Shown one piece after another: positions 32,870 through 46,641 of a DNA stretch of 64,000 nt. This DNA comes from Bromus sterilis (lineage: Eukaryota; Streptophyta; Magnoliopsida; Poales; Poaceae): assembly GCA_950022295.1 (NCBI GenBank), contig OX465597.1:192881016-192945015 (forward strand), in the 5' to 3' direction. Below the pieces are notes generated by a model. It saw nothing but the letters and a program-made list of their open reading frames with translations, searched no databases and had not been told where the DNA came from. The stretch's first letter is position 1. The number at the start of each line of letters is the position of its first letter. A program made the position numbers and the translations under genes.

Positions 32870-34004
32870 TCAAATATACCTTCTCCGTCGAAAACTTCTC
32901 CTATAATTGGTTCTACCTTCAAAGTTCTCAACTTTAGCCATGAGCTCATGAAAGGTGAACGATTCTCCTTCCATGACATAGCTTAAGACATGATCTTTGT
33001 AGCTGCGAGGAAGTGAATGTAACACCCCAGTTATCGCAGAGTTATTAGTCATCAAGTAGACCAAGTTATGCACAAGGCATCTATGTATCTTATGCATTTT
33101 CACCAAGTGACTTTCTAAGCAGGTATTTCCTTCCATCACAGTTGAAAGAAAATCATAACTCTGGCTTGCGACATGAACAGTTTTTTAAGTTCATCAACCA
33201 TGTCATACGTGTTTGTGTTGTTAAAACACACTCGCAATTCATACTTCATAGAATAAAGTATGGCGTATTGGACATTCATGAATAAGTAAGGACGAGTACT
33301 TTCGAAGATATTTGTATGAAGGAAGTCCCCCAAAACCTTAGTCGGAACACGGGGGGCATAGCTTCACGATTTCGACAGCGACGACGAAGAAGATGATCGG
33401 ATCTACAGACGAGTCAAGCAAGCACACAAAAGGGACACAAGGAGCTACCAAGGTTTGGGCCACCGTTGTGGTGTAAACCCCTACTCCTGCATGTCTGGGA
33501 TTGCTCCGGTGGAGGTGATCATGTGGAACTATAAGTTTGAGGTCCGGATTGACCGACCTTCTCTGCGGTGCCCTTGCCGACACTTATATATGTGAGCCTT
33601 GGTCCTCATCCTCCAAAACCCGGAGGGAAGGGATGCCACATGAGGCCAATTATTGTGGGGACACACCTACCCCTTATCCTGACAAAAAGCAACTTGCCTC
33701 TGACAAAGTGAAACAGATAGAATGGTTGTTGTTTTTGGCACTAGATCCATATTGAGGCGGCGTGGCTCGCGAGGTGTTTGTTGAGGACAAGCTTCTTGAG
33801 TGCTCTCTTTGGGAGGCAGTCATCTTCAGGGGGCTCAGGAGCGTTGCACCTCGCAAAGATAGACCTTGTGGGGACGGTTGACGCGCTAGTTTGGTGGGAA
33901 CGTCCTGAGCCCAAGGTACAACCAAGGATACCCCAGTTCCTGTTGGGCCGACAAGTACGACGCTCATAATGATCTTTCTTAACTCGTGGAGTTACCATGT
34001 GCAT
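32870..34004 (-). pseudogene. Copia gag fragment, array unit 2
   Basis: Same arrangement as in unit 1: frames at 33674-34004, 33136-33333 and 32870-33139. A single-base loss near 33876 (GACGGTTGACG where unit 1 has GACGTGTTGACG) shifts the frame in the N-terminal piece. The roughly 340-bp non-coding insert at 33334-33673, with the 'ggtttgggccaccgttgtgg' stretch, is present in all three units and so predates the amplification. Confidence 0.55.
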
Positions 34005-34720
34005 CTCCTAGCTGTTCTTGTATTACGTTTATCAAGTCATTACAATTGAGTATGCCTCTAAGTCATTTGTGCCAATCAATGAAGTTAGACCCATCTAGTC
34101 TAAGTTCTACACCACACATAAAAGAACCATAGTCAATATAAACATTGGGGTATGACACCCCTCATAGTTTGTTCCAATGATTACACGACCCTCGGTCACT
34201 ACCACCCCGATCGTCACGGCCGATGACATATTCTCAAGGTAGGAATTGACGATGGCAATCACATCATTCATGTGACTCATGCTTAACCTTTCGGCCATTT
34301 GTGTCTCGAGGCCATGTTTGTACATTCTAGGCTCGCCAAAATAACCTTAGTGGTTTTCCCGTGTAGTGAGGCCATGTCTACACATGTTAGGCTTGCTGAA
34401 TACACACATCTAATGTGCACGCCGAAATGTGTGACACCCGATCGTCACATGGCGCCTCATAGAGGAGATCTTTCCAGATGTTGCACACAAAGGGAGAACA
34501 CTTTGTTGGATTTATTTGTGAGGGATCATCATATAATGTTACCATCATATATATAATACAAGAATAATAATATGCATACAGAAACGTATGAAAATATGTT
34601 ACATGATGTGGTCCATGACCATACCATATCAAATGCCCCTTGCAAATTGAAGTTATACGCCTCTACTTTATCTTTTGCAACTTTTACGTGGCTGCTAGGG
34701 CTTTCATGATAGAAATGTTT

Positions 34721-35636
34721 TGATAGAGGCGAAGGTGTCCCGATGTTTCGATGAGATGGTGGAGATCGATTATGGTGGAGACGACTTTCACGATCCGACT
34801 ACGAACGTGCGAAGACGTTGCGCCTTAGCGATCGCTAAACCAACTCCGAGAGGTTATTGATCCCGCGGATGCACGATCAACCTGACCACGAAGGTCTAAT
34901 TCCTGCAAGCAATCGAAGAACAAGCAAGAACTAAGAATTGCAATCTGGATATTGCGAATATAAGATGAATGATTACGAAAGTTGGGGTTCCAATGAGGTC
35001 TTGGCCTGGTCGGATGACACAAACGAAGAGCTCGAAGTTGCGGCTATGGCTAACTTAAATCTAATTAAAACCCAAGTCTAAACGACGCCCTAAGGGCTGT
35101 ATATATGGGGGAACAGAGGGGAATTTCGTGGCCCCTTGGAGGTGGGGTCCGAAAACAACCCTAACTCGGTTTCCCCACACATACGGACTCTAAAAACAGC
35201 CTATAATGTGGTATTTCGAAATTACATGGGCCCAGCCCAATATTAAGGTGACGCAGCACCTATACTTGCTCTTGGACGACAATAATGAAGTGGCATCTCG
35301 TGTATTTCGTCCAAGCCTTCATGCATGCCTTATGGTGGCTTCAAAGTGCAAAAATCCCCACTGGAAGCTCCATTGTTCTCTCCCGCGCGCGCACCTTCTT
35401 CTCCATGCTTGATCCCGCTCCAATGACCGTCCTTCTTGTCCATGCTAGGTCCTTCATTCATAAGCAAAACAAAAGTATCTAATTTAGGCAGCATCATATG
35501 TTCATGAACATTAGAAGGATTCGCAAGAAACGAAAGTACCTGATAATTTAGTTGACGTGCACGTGCTCTAGTAACTGGTCCAGTATGTGTAGTTGGTGAA
35601 GATGTGGGTGTAACATTCGTAGAGATGTCCTCATCA
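34721..35636 (-). repeat. 3' LTR of CRM copy 2
   Basis: Plus-strand ends TGATAGAGGCG and GTCCTCATCA. It contains the polyprotein stop (35330-35332) and its last 101 codons. The polypurine tract, read on the minus strand, is AGAAGGGGAGGA at 35637-35648. Confidence 0.85.
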
Positions 35637-38600
35637 TCCTCCCCTTCTTGAATTGAAGTCGTCCTCGACGGAAGCTCATTATCTTCTCCCAAATAAGGTT
35701 TCAAATCTGCAATGTTAAATGTGGGACTAACCCCAAAATCTGCAGGTAGCTCAAGTTTATATGCATTATCATTAATTTTCTGTAAAACCTTAAAAGGACC
35801 ATCAGCTCGTGGCATTAACTTAGACTTGCGCAAATCAGGAAACCTATCTTTACGTAGATGTAACCAAACAAGATCTCCTGGTTCAAACACAACATGCTTT
35901 CTACCCTTATCACCAGCAAGCTTGTATCTAGCATTCATTTTCTCAATGTTTTCTTTAGTTAACTCATGCATTTTTAATATCAATTCAGCACGTTGCTTAG
36001 CATCAAAATTAACCTTCTCCGAAGACGGAAGAAGCAGCAAATCAATAGGCGCACGAGGTAGAAAACCATAAACAATCTCAAAAGGGCACATTTTAGTGGT
36101 AGAATGAAATGAACGATTATAAGCAAATTCAATATGAGGTAAACATTCTTCCCACATTTTCAAGTTACTCTTTAAAACAGCCCTAAGCATAGTAGACAAA
36201 GTCCTATTGACTACTTCAGTTTGTCCATCAGTTTGGGGATGACAGGTAGTACTAAAAAGTAGTTTAGTCCCTAACTTAGCCCATAAGCATCTCCAAAAAT
36301 GGCTAAGAAACTTAGTATCACGATCCGAGACAATAGTATTGGGCACACCATGTAAGCGAATAATCTCACGAAAGAATAAATCAGCAACATTAGCAGCATC
36401 ATCGCTTTTATGACATGGTATAAAATGTGCCATCTTAGAAAATCTATCCACGACAACAAATATGCTATCCCTCCCCTGCTTTGTTCGAGGCAAGCCTAAA
36501 ACAAAGTCCATGGATATGTCCTCCCACGGAACACTAGGTACAGGTAAAGGCATGTATAAACCATGAGGATTGAGTCGTGACTTAGCTTTTTGACATGTAG
36601 TGCAGCGAGCAACAAAACGCTCAACATCCCGTCTCATCTTTGGCCAAAAGAAGTGTGTAGCAAGTATGTCCTCCGTCTTCTTCACGCCAAAGTGTCCCAT
36701 TAATCCTCCTCCATGCGCCTCCTGCAACAACAAAAGACGAATAGAGCTAGCTGGAATGCATAGCTTGTTAGAACGGAACACAAACCCATCATTAAGGACA
36801 AACTTGTTCCATGTTCTACCCTCTCTACAATTCTGCAATACATCTTTAAATTCTGCATCATTTACATATTGATCTTTGATTGTCTCTAAACCGAATATCT
36901 TGAAGTCAAGTTGTGAAAACATAGTATAACGACGAGACAAAGCATCAGCAATAATATTATCTTTCCCCTTCTTGTGTTTAATGACATAAGGGAAAGTCTC
37001 AATAAATTCAACCCACTTAGCATGTCTACGATTAAGTTTTGCTTGACTTCTTATGTGTTTCAAAGATTCATGATCAGAATGTATAACAAATTCTTTGGGC
37101 CATAAATAATGTTGCCAAGTTTCTAATGTCCGAACAAGAGCATATAATTCCTTATCATAAGTAGAATAGTTCAGACTAGGCCCACTCAATTTTTCAGAAA
37201 AGTATGCAACAGGTTTAGCATCTTGTAATAACACACCTCCCAAACCAATCCCACTAGCATCGCATTCAAGCTCAAAAGTCTTATTAAAATCAGGAAGTTG
37301 GAGCAAAGGAGCATGTGTTAACTTATCTTTCAATACCGCGAAGGCTTCTTCCTGTGCGGTACCCCAAGTAAAAGGCACATCCTTGCGTGTAAGCTCATTG
37401 AGAGGTGCAGCAATGGTGCTGAAATCTCTCACAAAACGCCTATAGAATCCAGCGAGTCCAAGAAAACTCCTCACTTGTGTGACCGTTTTGGGCTGGGGCC
37501 AACTCTCAATCGCCTCGATCTTGGCTTTATCAACTTCAATTCCCTGCGGAGTAACAACATAGCCAAGAAACGATACTCGGTCGGTGCAAAAGGTGCACTT
37601 CCCAAGGTTACCAAACAAACGTGCATTACGTAGAGCAATAAAAACAACACATAAATGATCCAAATGTTCCCACAAAGATTTGCTATAAATCAGTATATCA
37701 TCAAAATAGACTACCACAAATCGTCCAATGAAAGCATGTAAAACCTCGTTCATTAATCTCATGAAAGTCCTAGGTGCATTAGTTAACCCAAAAGGCATGA
37801 CTAACCACTCATATAATCCAAACTTAGTTTTAAATGCCGTTTTCCATTCATCTCCTAATTTCATGCGAATTTGATGGTATCCACTACGCAAATCAACTTT
37901 GGAAAACATGGTAGAGCCACTTAATTCATCAAGCATATCATCTAACCTAGGAATAGGATGACGATAACGAATAGTAATATTATTAATGGCTCGACAATCA
38001 ACACACATACGCCATGTTCCATCCTTTTTAGGGACTAATATAACAGGAACAGCACAAGGACTAAGGGATTCACGTATGTAACCTTTGTCGAGTAGCTCTT
38101 GTACTTGACGCTGAATCTCCTTCGTCTCCTCCGGATTGGTACGGTATGGCGCACGGTTGGGCAACGAAGCACCGGGAATTAAGTCAATCTGATGCTCAAT
38201 CCCTCGAATAGGTGGTAATCCCGGTGGTACGTCTTGTGGAAAGACGTCAATAAACTCCTGCAAAAGGTCAGTGACAACAGGAGGCAAAGAAGGAGGCAAT
38301 TCCTCAAATGAAAACAAAGCTTCTTTGCACACAAAAGCATAGCACACATATTGACTAACATCCAAATCTGAAATATCAACTTTAGTAGCAAGCAAAGTTG
38401 GACTAGTCAATTTAATTTCATTAGAAACAGCAGAAGAAGATTTGCTATTAGTCTTATGTTGTTGCACAAATTCTTTGGCTGCTATCTCATTTTCACTCTT
38501 ATTTTTCTCCTGTTTAGCTTTACTAGCTCTAGCAAGATCATCTTTCACAATTTGTTCAGGAGACATAGGAAGTAAAGAAATATTTTTATCCTGATGAACC

Positions 38601-40417
38601 AGAGTAAACTGATTTGTCCTACCATTGTGTACAACATTCCTATCAAATTGCCATGGTCTACCAAGTAAAAGAGAGCATGCTTGCATGGTTACCACATCAC
38701 AATCAACATAATCAGCATATGCAGCAATGCTAAAGTGCACACGAACAGAACGGGTTACCTTAATCTTACCACTATTGTTAAACCACTGAATATAGTAAGG
38801 ATGGGGGTGTGGTCTTGTGGTGAGAGATAGCTTCTCCACCAACTCCATGCTAGCCAAGTTGTTGCAACTCCCTCCGTCAATGATGATGCGAACCGAACGT
38901 TCTTTCACCACTCCCTTTGTGTGGAACAAATTATGCCTCTGGTTTTGCTCAGCCTTCGTTACCTGCACACTTAACACACGTTGAGCAACCAAACTAGCAT
39001 ATTTATCTGCATCATCAGGAGCCATATACTCTATATCATGAGCATCATCATGGGCACCCTGTTCCTCATGAGCAATGAGAACTAAAGTCTCCTCATCATA
39101 GTCACTCGCTGACTCATACCCACCATCCGCCGTAATAATCATCACACGCTTGGAGGGACAGTCTTTTGCGAAGTGACCTCCACCTTGGCACCTGCGACAT
39201 TTAATATCACGATCTCGTGTTTGCCCTGTGGAAGCCATGGATGAAGAAGAACTCGCCGCTGGACCACTCTGTGCACCCTTGAATGGTGGTGCTGGCTGTT
39301 TTGGTGGCTCCCTGTAAGAATGAGCAGCTGAAGTAGATGGTGGTGCAGCAGGACGTGTGGATGTAGAAGGTCCACGCGATGTCCATGATGTATTTCATCC
39401 TGCAGAAAAGTTAGGTCTCGTAGCGGCCTGTCGATCCTGCACTTCACGTTCAGCTTTACAAGCAAGATGAAACAAACGAGTAATAGTAGCATAGTCCTTG
39501 TATTCTAGAATAGTTTGTATCTCCCTGTTTAAGCCACCTATAAAACGTGCAAACATAGCTTCATTATCCTCTACTAGGCCACATCTAATCAATCCAGTTT
39601 GTAATTCTTGATAATATTCCTCTACAGAATTTTTTCCTTGTCTCAAACGCTGTAATTTTTGTAGCAATTCACGTTGATAATAAGGAGGAACCCAGCGAGT
39701 ACGCATAGCATCTTTTAATGCAGCCCAAGTAGCTGGAATATTATTAGCATGCAATCTACAATGTTCAGACCACCAAATAGATGCAAAACCCGTGAATTCA
39801 CAAACAGCAGCAGTAACACGTCTATTCTCAGGATATTGTAAACATGTAAAGCGTTGTTCAGTTTCTAACTCCCAAGTAAGATAAGCATCAGGAATATATC
39901 TACCCTCAAACGGCTTAAGATTCAATTTAAGTTTAGGCACATGTTCATTCTCGCGTACCTGAGGGGGTGGTTGGTGTCGACCGTGGCGAATGTTGGGACG
40001 TGGACGTCCAGCTGGCTGTTCATAGGACGCTTCTTGTTCCACCTCCTCCTCGTAATCACCCTCGTAGTTGTCGTCCTGGCCGACGTCAGAGGCAGCAGCA
40101 GCAGTAACTGCAGCAGCAGCAGGAGCACCAGCAGCTTGTCCGCCCGGAAACAGAATACGTCGTGCACGTCGTGGTGGCGGTGGCTGTGCTGGAACGGCCG
40201 CAGGCTGTATAGGTAAGCGTGCGAGCAACTCAGTAAACTTGGCGTCGAGCTTGGTGTCGATCATCTTCTCCACACCATCAATCGCCTCTGTAAATCTGTT
40301 CTCGATGTCATTCACCTGTTCAGACATCATTTGTGCAAATTTATCATGTAATGCTTTGTTTGTCATATTCTCCCAATCAGGTGCATCCCGCGCCACTTCA
40401 TCATGGGATCCTGGCAT
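35330..40417 (-). pseudogene. CRM gag-pol polyprotein, one nonsense codon
   Basis: The minus-strand frame starts at the ATG at 40415-40417 and is open for the full length except for one TGA at 39395-39397, just after the gag domain, where copy 1 has CGA. This is a C-to-T change at a CpG, as expected from decay of methylated cytosine. The parts on both sides stay in the same frame. Downstream, the zinc knuckle (CRRCQGGGHFAKDC), protease, YFDD reverse transcriptase, RNase H and integrase motifs all look intact, as does the tail inside the LTR. Smaller changes from copy 1 include APRTFM for APSTFM and SLWEHL for SLEEHL in reverse transcriptase. Without readthrough only a truncated gag would be made. 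Confidence 0.85.
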
Positions 40418-41486
40418 GGTTAGCAGAAATAGAAAACACACAGAAGTATGATCCTACTTCTACTAATGGGATGTGGGGTGGTGGAAAGCACAAATCCGTC
40501 AAGCTTTTCTTTAGTTCTTACCGATTCTTACCTAGCAGCAGGTGGTGATGTACAACCAACGGGTCAAAACTCTCAGAGATGTGGTAGAGCGATGGCCAGG
40601 AGGTGTCAAAACGCACGATGTAGAATATATGTGGAGTTGTAGGAAGGCTGACAAGTATGGTAGGAAAAGCTCAACAGTAATCAAAACAGAGATGCAAAGC
40701 TGAATAAACACTCAACGTCGGTACTGTGCTGATCCTAGGCTAGACCGTACTAGAGACGCGAGCCTAAAACACCAACGAAAGCACGGCGCGGCACGTAATC
40801 AACTGAGAAGCACACTCTGAATTTTTTTTCTCTCTTTTTTTTTTTTGCGATGCGGGACTGCGGTGGTTGAAAAAGTGCGAAAAAATCACTATGGTGGCGA
40901 ACGTCTCAAAATGAGTTTCTGGACCTAAGGAACGTATGGGCACGAAATTTTTTTACCCCCGAAATTTTTGGCCTAAAAACTGCTCTGAAAAGCGTGCCCG
41001 AAATTATTTTTTTGGAAATCACCTCCTTCTACGTACGACAAAAGATTGGTGAAATCCGACTCTAATCAAATCAAAACTAATCTGGCTACGGAGAGATCAC
41101 AAACCGAACAGGTGATGGAACTCAACTCGGATTGGTAGGTCGTGGTGCTGTATATGGACTCGACTTGGCGGAACGTGGTGGTGTATCTGAACTCAGATTG
41201 GCGGAAACGTGGCGGTGTACTACTGTGCGGCGGCGGTGTGACAAACTGTGATCAGAACTCGAAACTCTAAGGGAACTAGACGCTAAGATCAGCAACTCGA
41301 CACAACGATGCACCCGTAAATTCAACAAAGCAAACTACTGTAAAGAAAACTGGACAAAGGCTCGGACTGTTTTGGGACGTGATGATCTAACCCTAAATTT
41401 TTTTGGCTTTTTCGTGGACTGTAGGTATGAAGAACAGAACCAATCTAGACTACGAAAACTGGTAAATCTCACCGAGCAACCTGGAA
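40418..41486 (-). other. Leader of CRM copy 2
   Basis: Non-coding leader between the primer site and the polyprotein start. It aligns with 6689-7769 in copy 1 apart from the A-run differences and scattered substitutions. No gene is seen. Confidence 0.65.
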
Positions 41487-41497
41487 ATCTGATACCA
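41487..41497 (-). promoter_or_regulatory. Primer binding site of CRM copy 2
   Basis: On the minus strand TGGTATCAGAT, two bases from the 5' LTR, identical to copy 1. Confidence 0.75.
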
Positions 41498-41499
41498 CT

Positions 41500-42415
41500 T
41501 GATAGAGGCGAAGGTGTCCCGATGTTTCGATGAGATGGTGGAGATCGATTATGGTGGAGACGACTTTCACGATCCGACTACGAACGTGCGAAGACGTTGC
41601 GCCTTAGCGATCGCTAAACCAACTCCGAGAGGTTATTGATCCCGCGGATGCACGATCAACCTGACCACGAAGGTCTAATTCCTGCAAGCAATCGAAGAAC
41701 AAGCAAGAACTAAGAATTGCAATCTGGATATTGCGAATATAAGATGAATGATTACGAAAGTTGGGGTTCCAATGAGGTCTTGGCCTGGTCGGATGACACA
41801 AACGAAGAGCTCGAAGTTGCGGCTATGGCTAACTTAAATCTAATTAAAACCCAAGTCTAAACGACGCCCTAAGGGCTGTATATATGGGGGAACAGAGGGG
41901 AATTTCGTGGCCCCTTGGAGGTGGGGTCCGAAAACAACCCTAACTCGGTTTCCCCACACATACGGACTCTAAAAACAGCCTATAATGTGGTATTTCGAAA
42001 TTACATGGGCCTAGCCCAATATTAAGGTGACGCAGCACCTATACTTGCTCTTGGACGACAATAATGAAGTGGCATCTCGTGTATTTCGTCCAAGCCTTCA
42101 TGCATGCCTTATGGTGGCTTCAAAGTGCAAAAATCCCCACTGGAAGCTCCATTGTTCTCTCCCGCGCACGCACCTTCTTCTCCATGCTTGATCCCGCTCC
42201 AATGACCGTCCTTCTTGTCCATGCTAGGTCCTTCATTCATAAGCAAAACAAAAGTATCTAATTTAGGCAGCATCATATGTTCATGAACATTAGAAGGATT
42301 CGCAAGAAACGAAAGTACCTGATAATTTAGTTGACGTGCACGTGCTCTAGTAACTGGTCCAGTATGTGTAGTTGGTGAAGATGTGGGTGTAACATTCGTA
42401 GAGATGTCCTCATCA
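41500..42415 (-). repeat. 5' LTR of CRM copy 2
   Basis: 916 bp, near-identical to the 3' LTR. The TATA box (CCATATATACAG on the minus strand) is at about 41875-41886. Followed on the plus strand by TGTTT and the continuation of array unit 2. Confidence 0.85.
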
Positions 42416-42747
42416 TGTTTCTTACCTATGAAATTTCAACCACAAAACCGATGAGATAATTGTTTCTATTACACCCCTTTCGGGATCCTCCGGCGCAAAT
42501 GCCATATCAAGTAAAGTAAGAGAGACAAACACCCCCAAAGCTACTTATATGGTACAAGACATATGTCTAGCGTGGAACCAGTCCCGCATAAGAGAATGTG
42601 TAAGGTCGGTCGGGACCGCTTCATCAAACAATGTTGCAATATGAACAAGTGCACATAAGTGGGTAACACTTATAAAATCGATGCCCACAACCTTGATGTG
42701 TTCTAACCGTACCAAACATATATGCATACATCTTGCTCTGATATCAT

Positions 42748-44024
42748 TGATAGGTTCCGGTGCAGAAAACAAAAAAAAATCCAGCTACGATAACCATATA
42801 CCCAAGGATCTATACTAGGCGGATGAAGAGTAACAAAGGGAATTCGGTGACATACCCTTATGTAGACCGTTAAGCGGGAAACGTTTCCGCGTGAACGTGG
42901 TTGATGTAGTCATACATATCCAACCTCGATGGTGTATAGACCTTGTGACTCTAGTTTCCACTCGGTCCTCGAATAACGAAGATGGGATTATGTCCCCGTT
43001 CAAACGTTTTTGATGAAGATCACGTCCACACATACCTCAAGGTCGTGTAGATATACTAACGATGTCGAGTGCCACAAAAGAAGCACCTCGAAGATCTACA
43101 CACGGTCAGCGTATACAACGTCCCCCGGGCTTCGGTCCAGCAAAGTAGCGGAAGAAGGTATATCCAGATCAGGATTCCAATAGCATGATGGTGTTCGTAT
43201 GGTGGAGCTCTCAAAATCCGATATCTCAATTCCCCTTATGTTTGTTCCAATCTTAGGGAACCACACGTTTAGGAAGAGAGAGGCCTCCCCCTTGGTGCGC
43301 CCCCTCCCCTTTTTTCTTGGGAGGGAGGGTGCCTCCCCTAATCGACCCAACTTGGATTTTTATTTAATTATTTAATATATATTTATTCCATTAATTAAAT
43401 ATAAAACATATTTAATTTCCTTTCAGAACAATTCTGAATCTCAATACTTTGTTTGACACCCCTCCGAAACAATTTTGGAGTACTCTCTAATTTCTCCGAT
43501 GATCCTCATGATTCCAAATCTATCCCTAAGCGTCGTATTCATTTAAGTGTGCCACCCTAAAGTTCGGGAAAGCCCCAGACAGGATTGAGACATTTCTCCG
43601 ATCAATGACCAACAACGCGATCTGGAAACCCATGATGGACCATGTGCTTTCACGAATTAACTTCATCGTTGGAACCATAAATGTGGAGTTCTATTGACTT
43701 TCTCATTGCGATACTTGACTTGTCCGAGATTTGATTTTCCGTATCATCATACCTAGTTCAACCTCTTACCGACAAGTGCTACTTAACTAGTTCACATGAT
43801 ATTCCATCCTCGTGACCTAGTCACACGCTGCAGCTTCGGATGTAAATTCACCGAGTGGGACCAGAGTATATTTTCATCACGCGGAAGAACAAATCCCGAT
43901 CTTGATACGCCTCAACATATCCCTTAGGAATACCCGAGAGGCACCTTTATGATCACCCTGTTACGGTGTGACGGTTGAGGATATTAGGGCAACCTCCGAT
44001 TATAGTGATTAAATATGATCTCAC
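42748..44024 (-). repeat. Truncated copia LTR, array unit 2
   Basis: Same truncation point as unit 1. The adjoining primer site is altered (CTCTGATATCA on the plus strand where the others have CTCTGATACCA). Confidence 0.65.
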
Positions 44025-44519
44025 TCGCGTCGGTTTTCTTTCGGAAATAAAAAACGCTGAGTGGTGGGATTCTATCGATGACTGGGGGAGTTCGTGTCGA
44101 CGAGACGACGTACAAACTCCCCCTTTAGGTGTAGATATTAATGCTCAAACTGGTACCATCGAGATTAAAATAAGAATAACTCATTCATAACCGAAATTTG
44201 ACCATAGAAGATAAAAATGGAACAACTTACTTGTCTTAAACTTATATGAATAATTGTCTCGCAAGATGCAAGACACACTAATAAAGTTCACACTCAAACG
44301 GTCACAAAGTTTATTCAAATTCGTTGATCCAAATGATAGATGTAGAGGGAGAGTGTCATTGGCCATCAACCATCTTGATTACCATCAATACGCATTGTCA
44401 CTCATCCCTTCCAAACACCTCTCAAGAAGTAGAACATGCATCAAATACTTAGTAAACCGCAACAAGTGTTTTGTGGGGGAAAACATTTATGACATGTATA
44501 TCAAATATACCTTCTCCGT

Positions 44520-45588
44520 CGATGACTTCTCCTGTAATTGGTTCTACCTTCAAAGTTCTCAACTTTAGCCATGAGCTCATGAAAGGTGAACAACTCTCCT
44601 TCCATGACATAGCTTAAGACATGATCTTACCCCAGTTATCGCAAAGTTATTAGTCATCAAGTAGACCAAGTTATGCACAAGGCATCTATGTATCTTATGC
44701 ATTTTCTCCAAGTGACTTTCTAAGCAGGTATTTCCTTCCATCACATTTGAAATAAAATCATGACTCTGGCTTGCGACATGAACAGTGTTTTAAGTTCATC
44801 AAACAAGTCATACGTGTTTGTGTTGTTAAAACACACGCGCAATTCATACTTCATAGAATAAAGTATGGCGTATTGGACATTCATTAATAAGTTAGGACGG
44901 GTACTGTAGATGAGATTTTTCTGAAGGAAGTCCCCCAAAACCTTAGTCGGAACACGGGGGGCATAGCTTCACAATCTCGACGGCGACGACGAAGAAGATG
45001 ATTGGATCTGCAGACGAGTCAAGAAAGCACACAAAAGTGACACAAGGAGCTACCCAGGTTCGGGCCACCGTTGTGGTGTAAAACCCTACTCCTGCATGTC
45101 TGGGATTGCTCCGGTGGAGGTGATCATGTGGAGCTATAAGTTTGAGGTCCGGATTGACCGACCTTCTCTGCGGTGCCCTTGCCTACACTTATCTATGTGA
45201 GCCTTGGTCCTCATCCTCCAAAACTCGGAGGGAAGGGATGCCACATGAGGCCAATTATTTTGGGGACACACCTACCCCTTATCCTGACTAAAAGCAACTT
45301 TCCCATGACAAAGTGAAACAGATAGGATGGTTGTTGTTTTTGGCACTAGATCCATATTGAGGCGGCGTGGCTCGCGAGGTGTTTGTTGACGACAAGCTTC
45401 TTGAGTGCTCTCTTTGGGAGGCATTCATCTTCAGGGGGCTCAGGAGTGTTGCACCTCGGGAAGATAGACCTTGTGGGGACGTGTTGACGCGCTACTTTGG
45501 TGGCCACGTCCTGAGCCCAAGGTGCAACCAAGGATAACCCAGTTCCTGTTGGGCCGGCAAGTACGATGCTCATCATGATCTTTCTCAA
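44520..45588 (-). pseudogene. Copia gag fragment, array unit 3
   Basis: The N-terminal piece at 45346-45588 starts MRKIMMSIVLAGPTGTGLSL and runs to SHAASIWI. The middle piece is at 44741-44938. The C-terminal piece (about 44535-44740) has lost some 25 bp near 44628, between ATGATCTT and ACCCCAG, which removes part of the segment still readable in units 1 and 2. Confidence 0.5.
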
Positions 45589-46641
45589 CTCACAGAGTTA
45601 TCATGTGCATCTCCTAGTGGTTCTCGTATTACGTTTATCAAGTCATTACAATTGAGTATGCCTCTAAGTCATTTGTGCCAATCAATGAAGTTAGACCCAT
45701 CTAGTCTAAGTTATACATCACGCATAAAAGAACCATAGTCAATATAAACATTGGGGTATGACACCCCTCATAGTTTGTTCCAGTGATTACACTACCCTTG
45801 ATCACTACGCCACCCCGATCGTCACGGCCGATGACATATTCTCAAGGTAGGAATTAACGATGGCAATCACATCATTCATGTGACTCATTCTTAACCTTTC
45901 GGCCATTTGTGTCTCGAGGCCATGTTTGTACATTCTAGGCTCGCCAAAATAACCTTAGTGGTTTTTTCGTGTAGTGAGGCCATGTCTACACATGTTAGGC
46001 TTGCTAAATGCACACATCTAATGTGCACGCCAAAATGTGTGACACCCGATCGTCACATGGTGCCTCATATAGGAGATCTTACCAGATGTTGCACACAAAG
46101 GGAGAACACTTTGTTGGATTTATTTGTGAGGGATCATGATATAATGTTACCGTCATATATATAATACAAGAAGAATAATATGCATACAGAAACGTATGAA
46201 AATATGAGACATGATGTGTCCATGACCATACCATATCAAATTCCCCTTGCAAATTAAAGTTATACGCCTCTACTTTATCTTTTGCAAGTTTTACGTGGCT
46301 GCTAGGGCTTTCGTGATAGAAATGTTTCTTACCTATGAACTTTCAACGACAACACTAATTAGATAATTGTTTCTATTACACCCCTTTCGGGATCCTCCGG
46401 TTCAAATGCCATATCAAGTAAAGTAAGAGAGATAAACACCCCCAAATCCACTTATATGGTACAAGACATATGTCTAGCGTGGAACCAGTCCCGCATAAGA
46501 GTAAGTGTCAGGTCGTTCGGGACCGCTTCATCAAACAATGTTGCAATATGAACAAGTGCACATAAGCGGGTAACACTCATACAATCGATGCCGATAGCCT
46601 CGATGTGTTCTAACCGTACCAAACATCTATGCATACATATT

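Larger units (their letters stand above)
34721..42415 (-). mobile_element. CRM-type chromovirus, copy 2
   Basis: 7695 bp on the minus strand, inserted in array unit 2 and flanked by TGTTT (34716-34720, 42416-42420). LTRs of 916 bp at 41500-42415 (5') and 34721-35636 (3') show only two differences that I can see, near 35232/42011 and 35388/42167. Structure as in copy 1. The polyprotein has one nonsense codon, and the leader lacks the long A runs. LTR and leader differ from copy 1 at many sites, so the two come from different source lineages, not from a local duplication. Confidence 0.85.

Noticed and set aside
35330..40417. Two separate genes on the minus strand (348 and 1302 residues)
   Set aside because: They are one polyprotein frame of CRM copy 2 divided by a single nonsense codon at 39395-39397.
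34721..42415. CRM copy 2 as a segmental duplicate of copy 1
   Set aside because: It has its own target duplication (TGTTT), different flanks, and LTRs far closer to each other than to those of copy 1.
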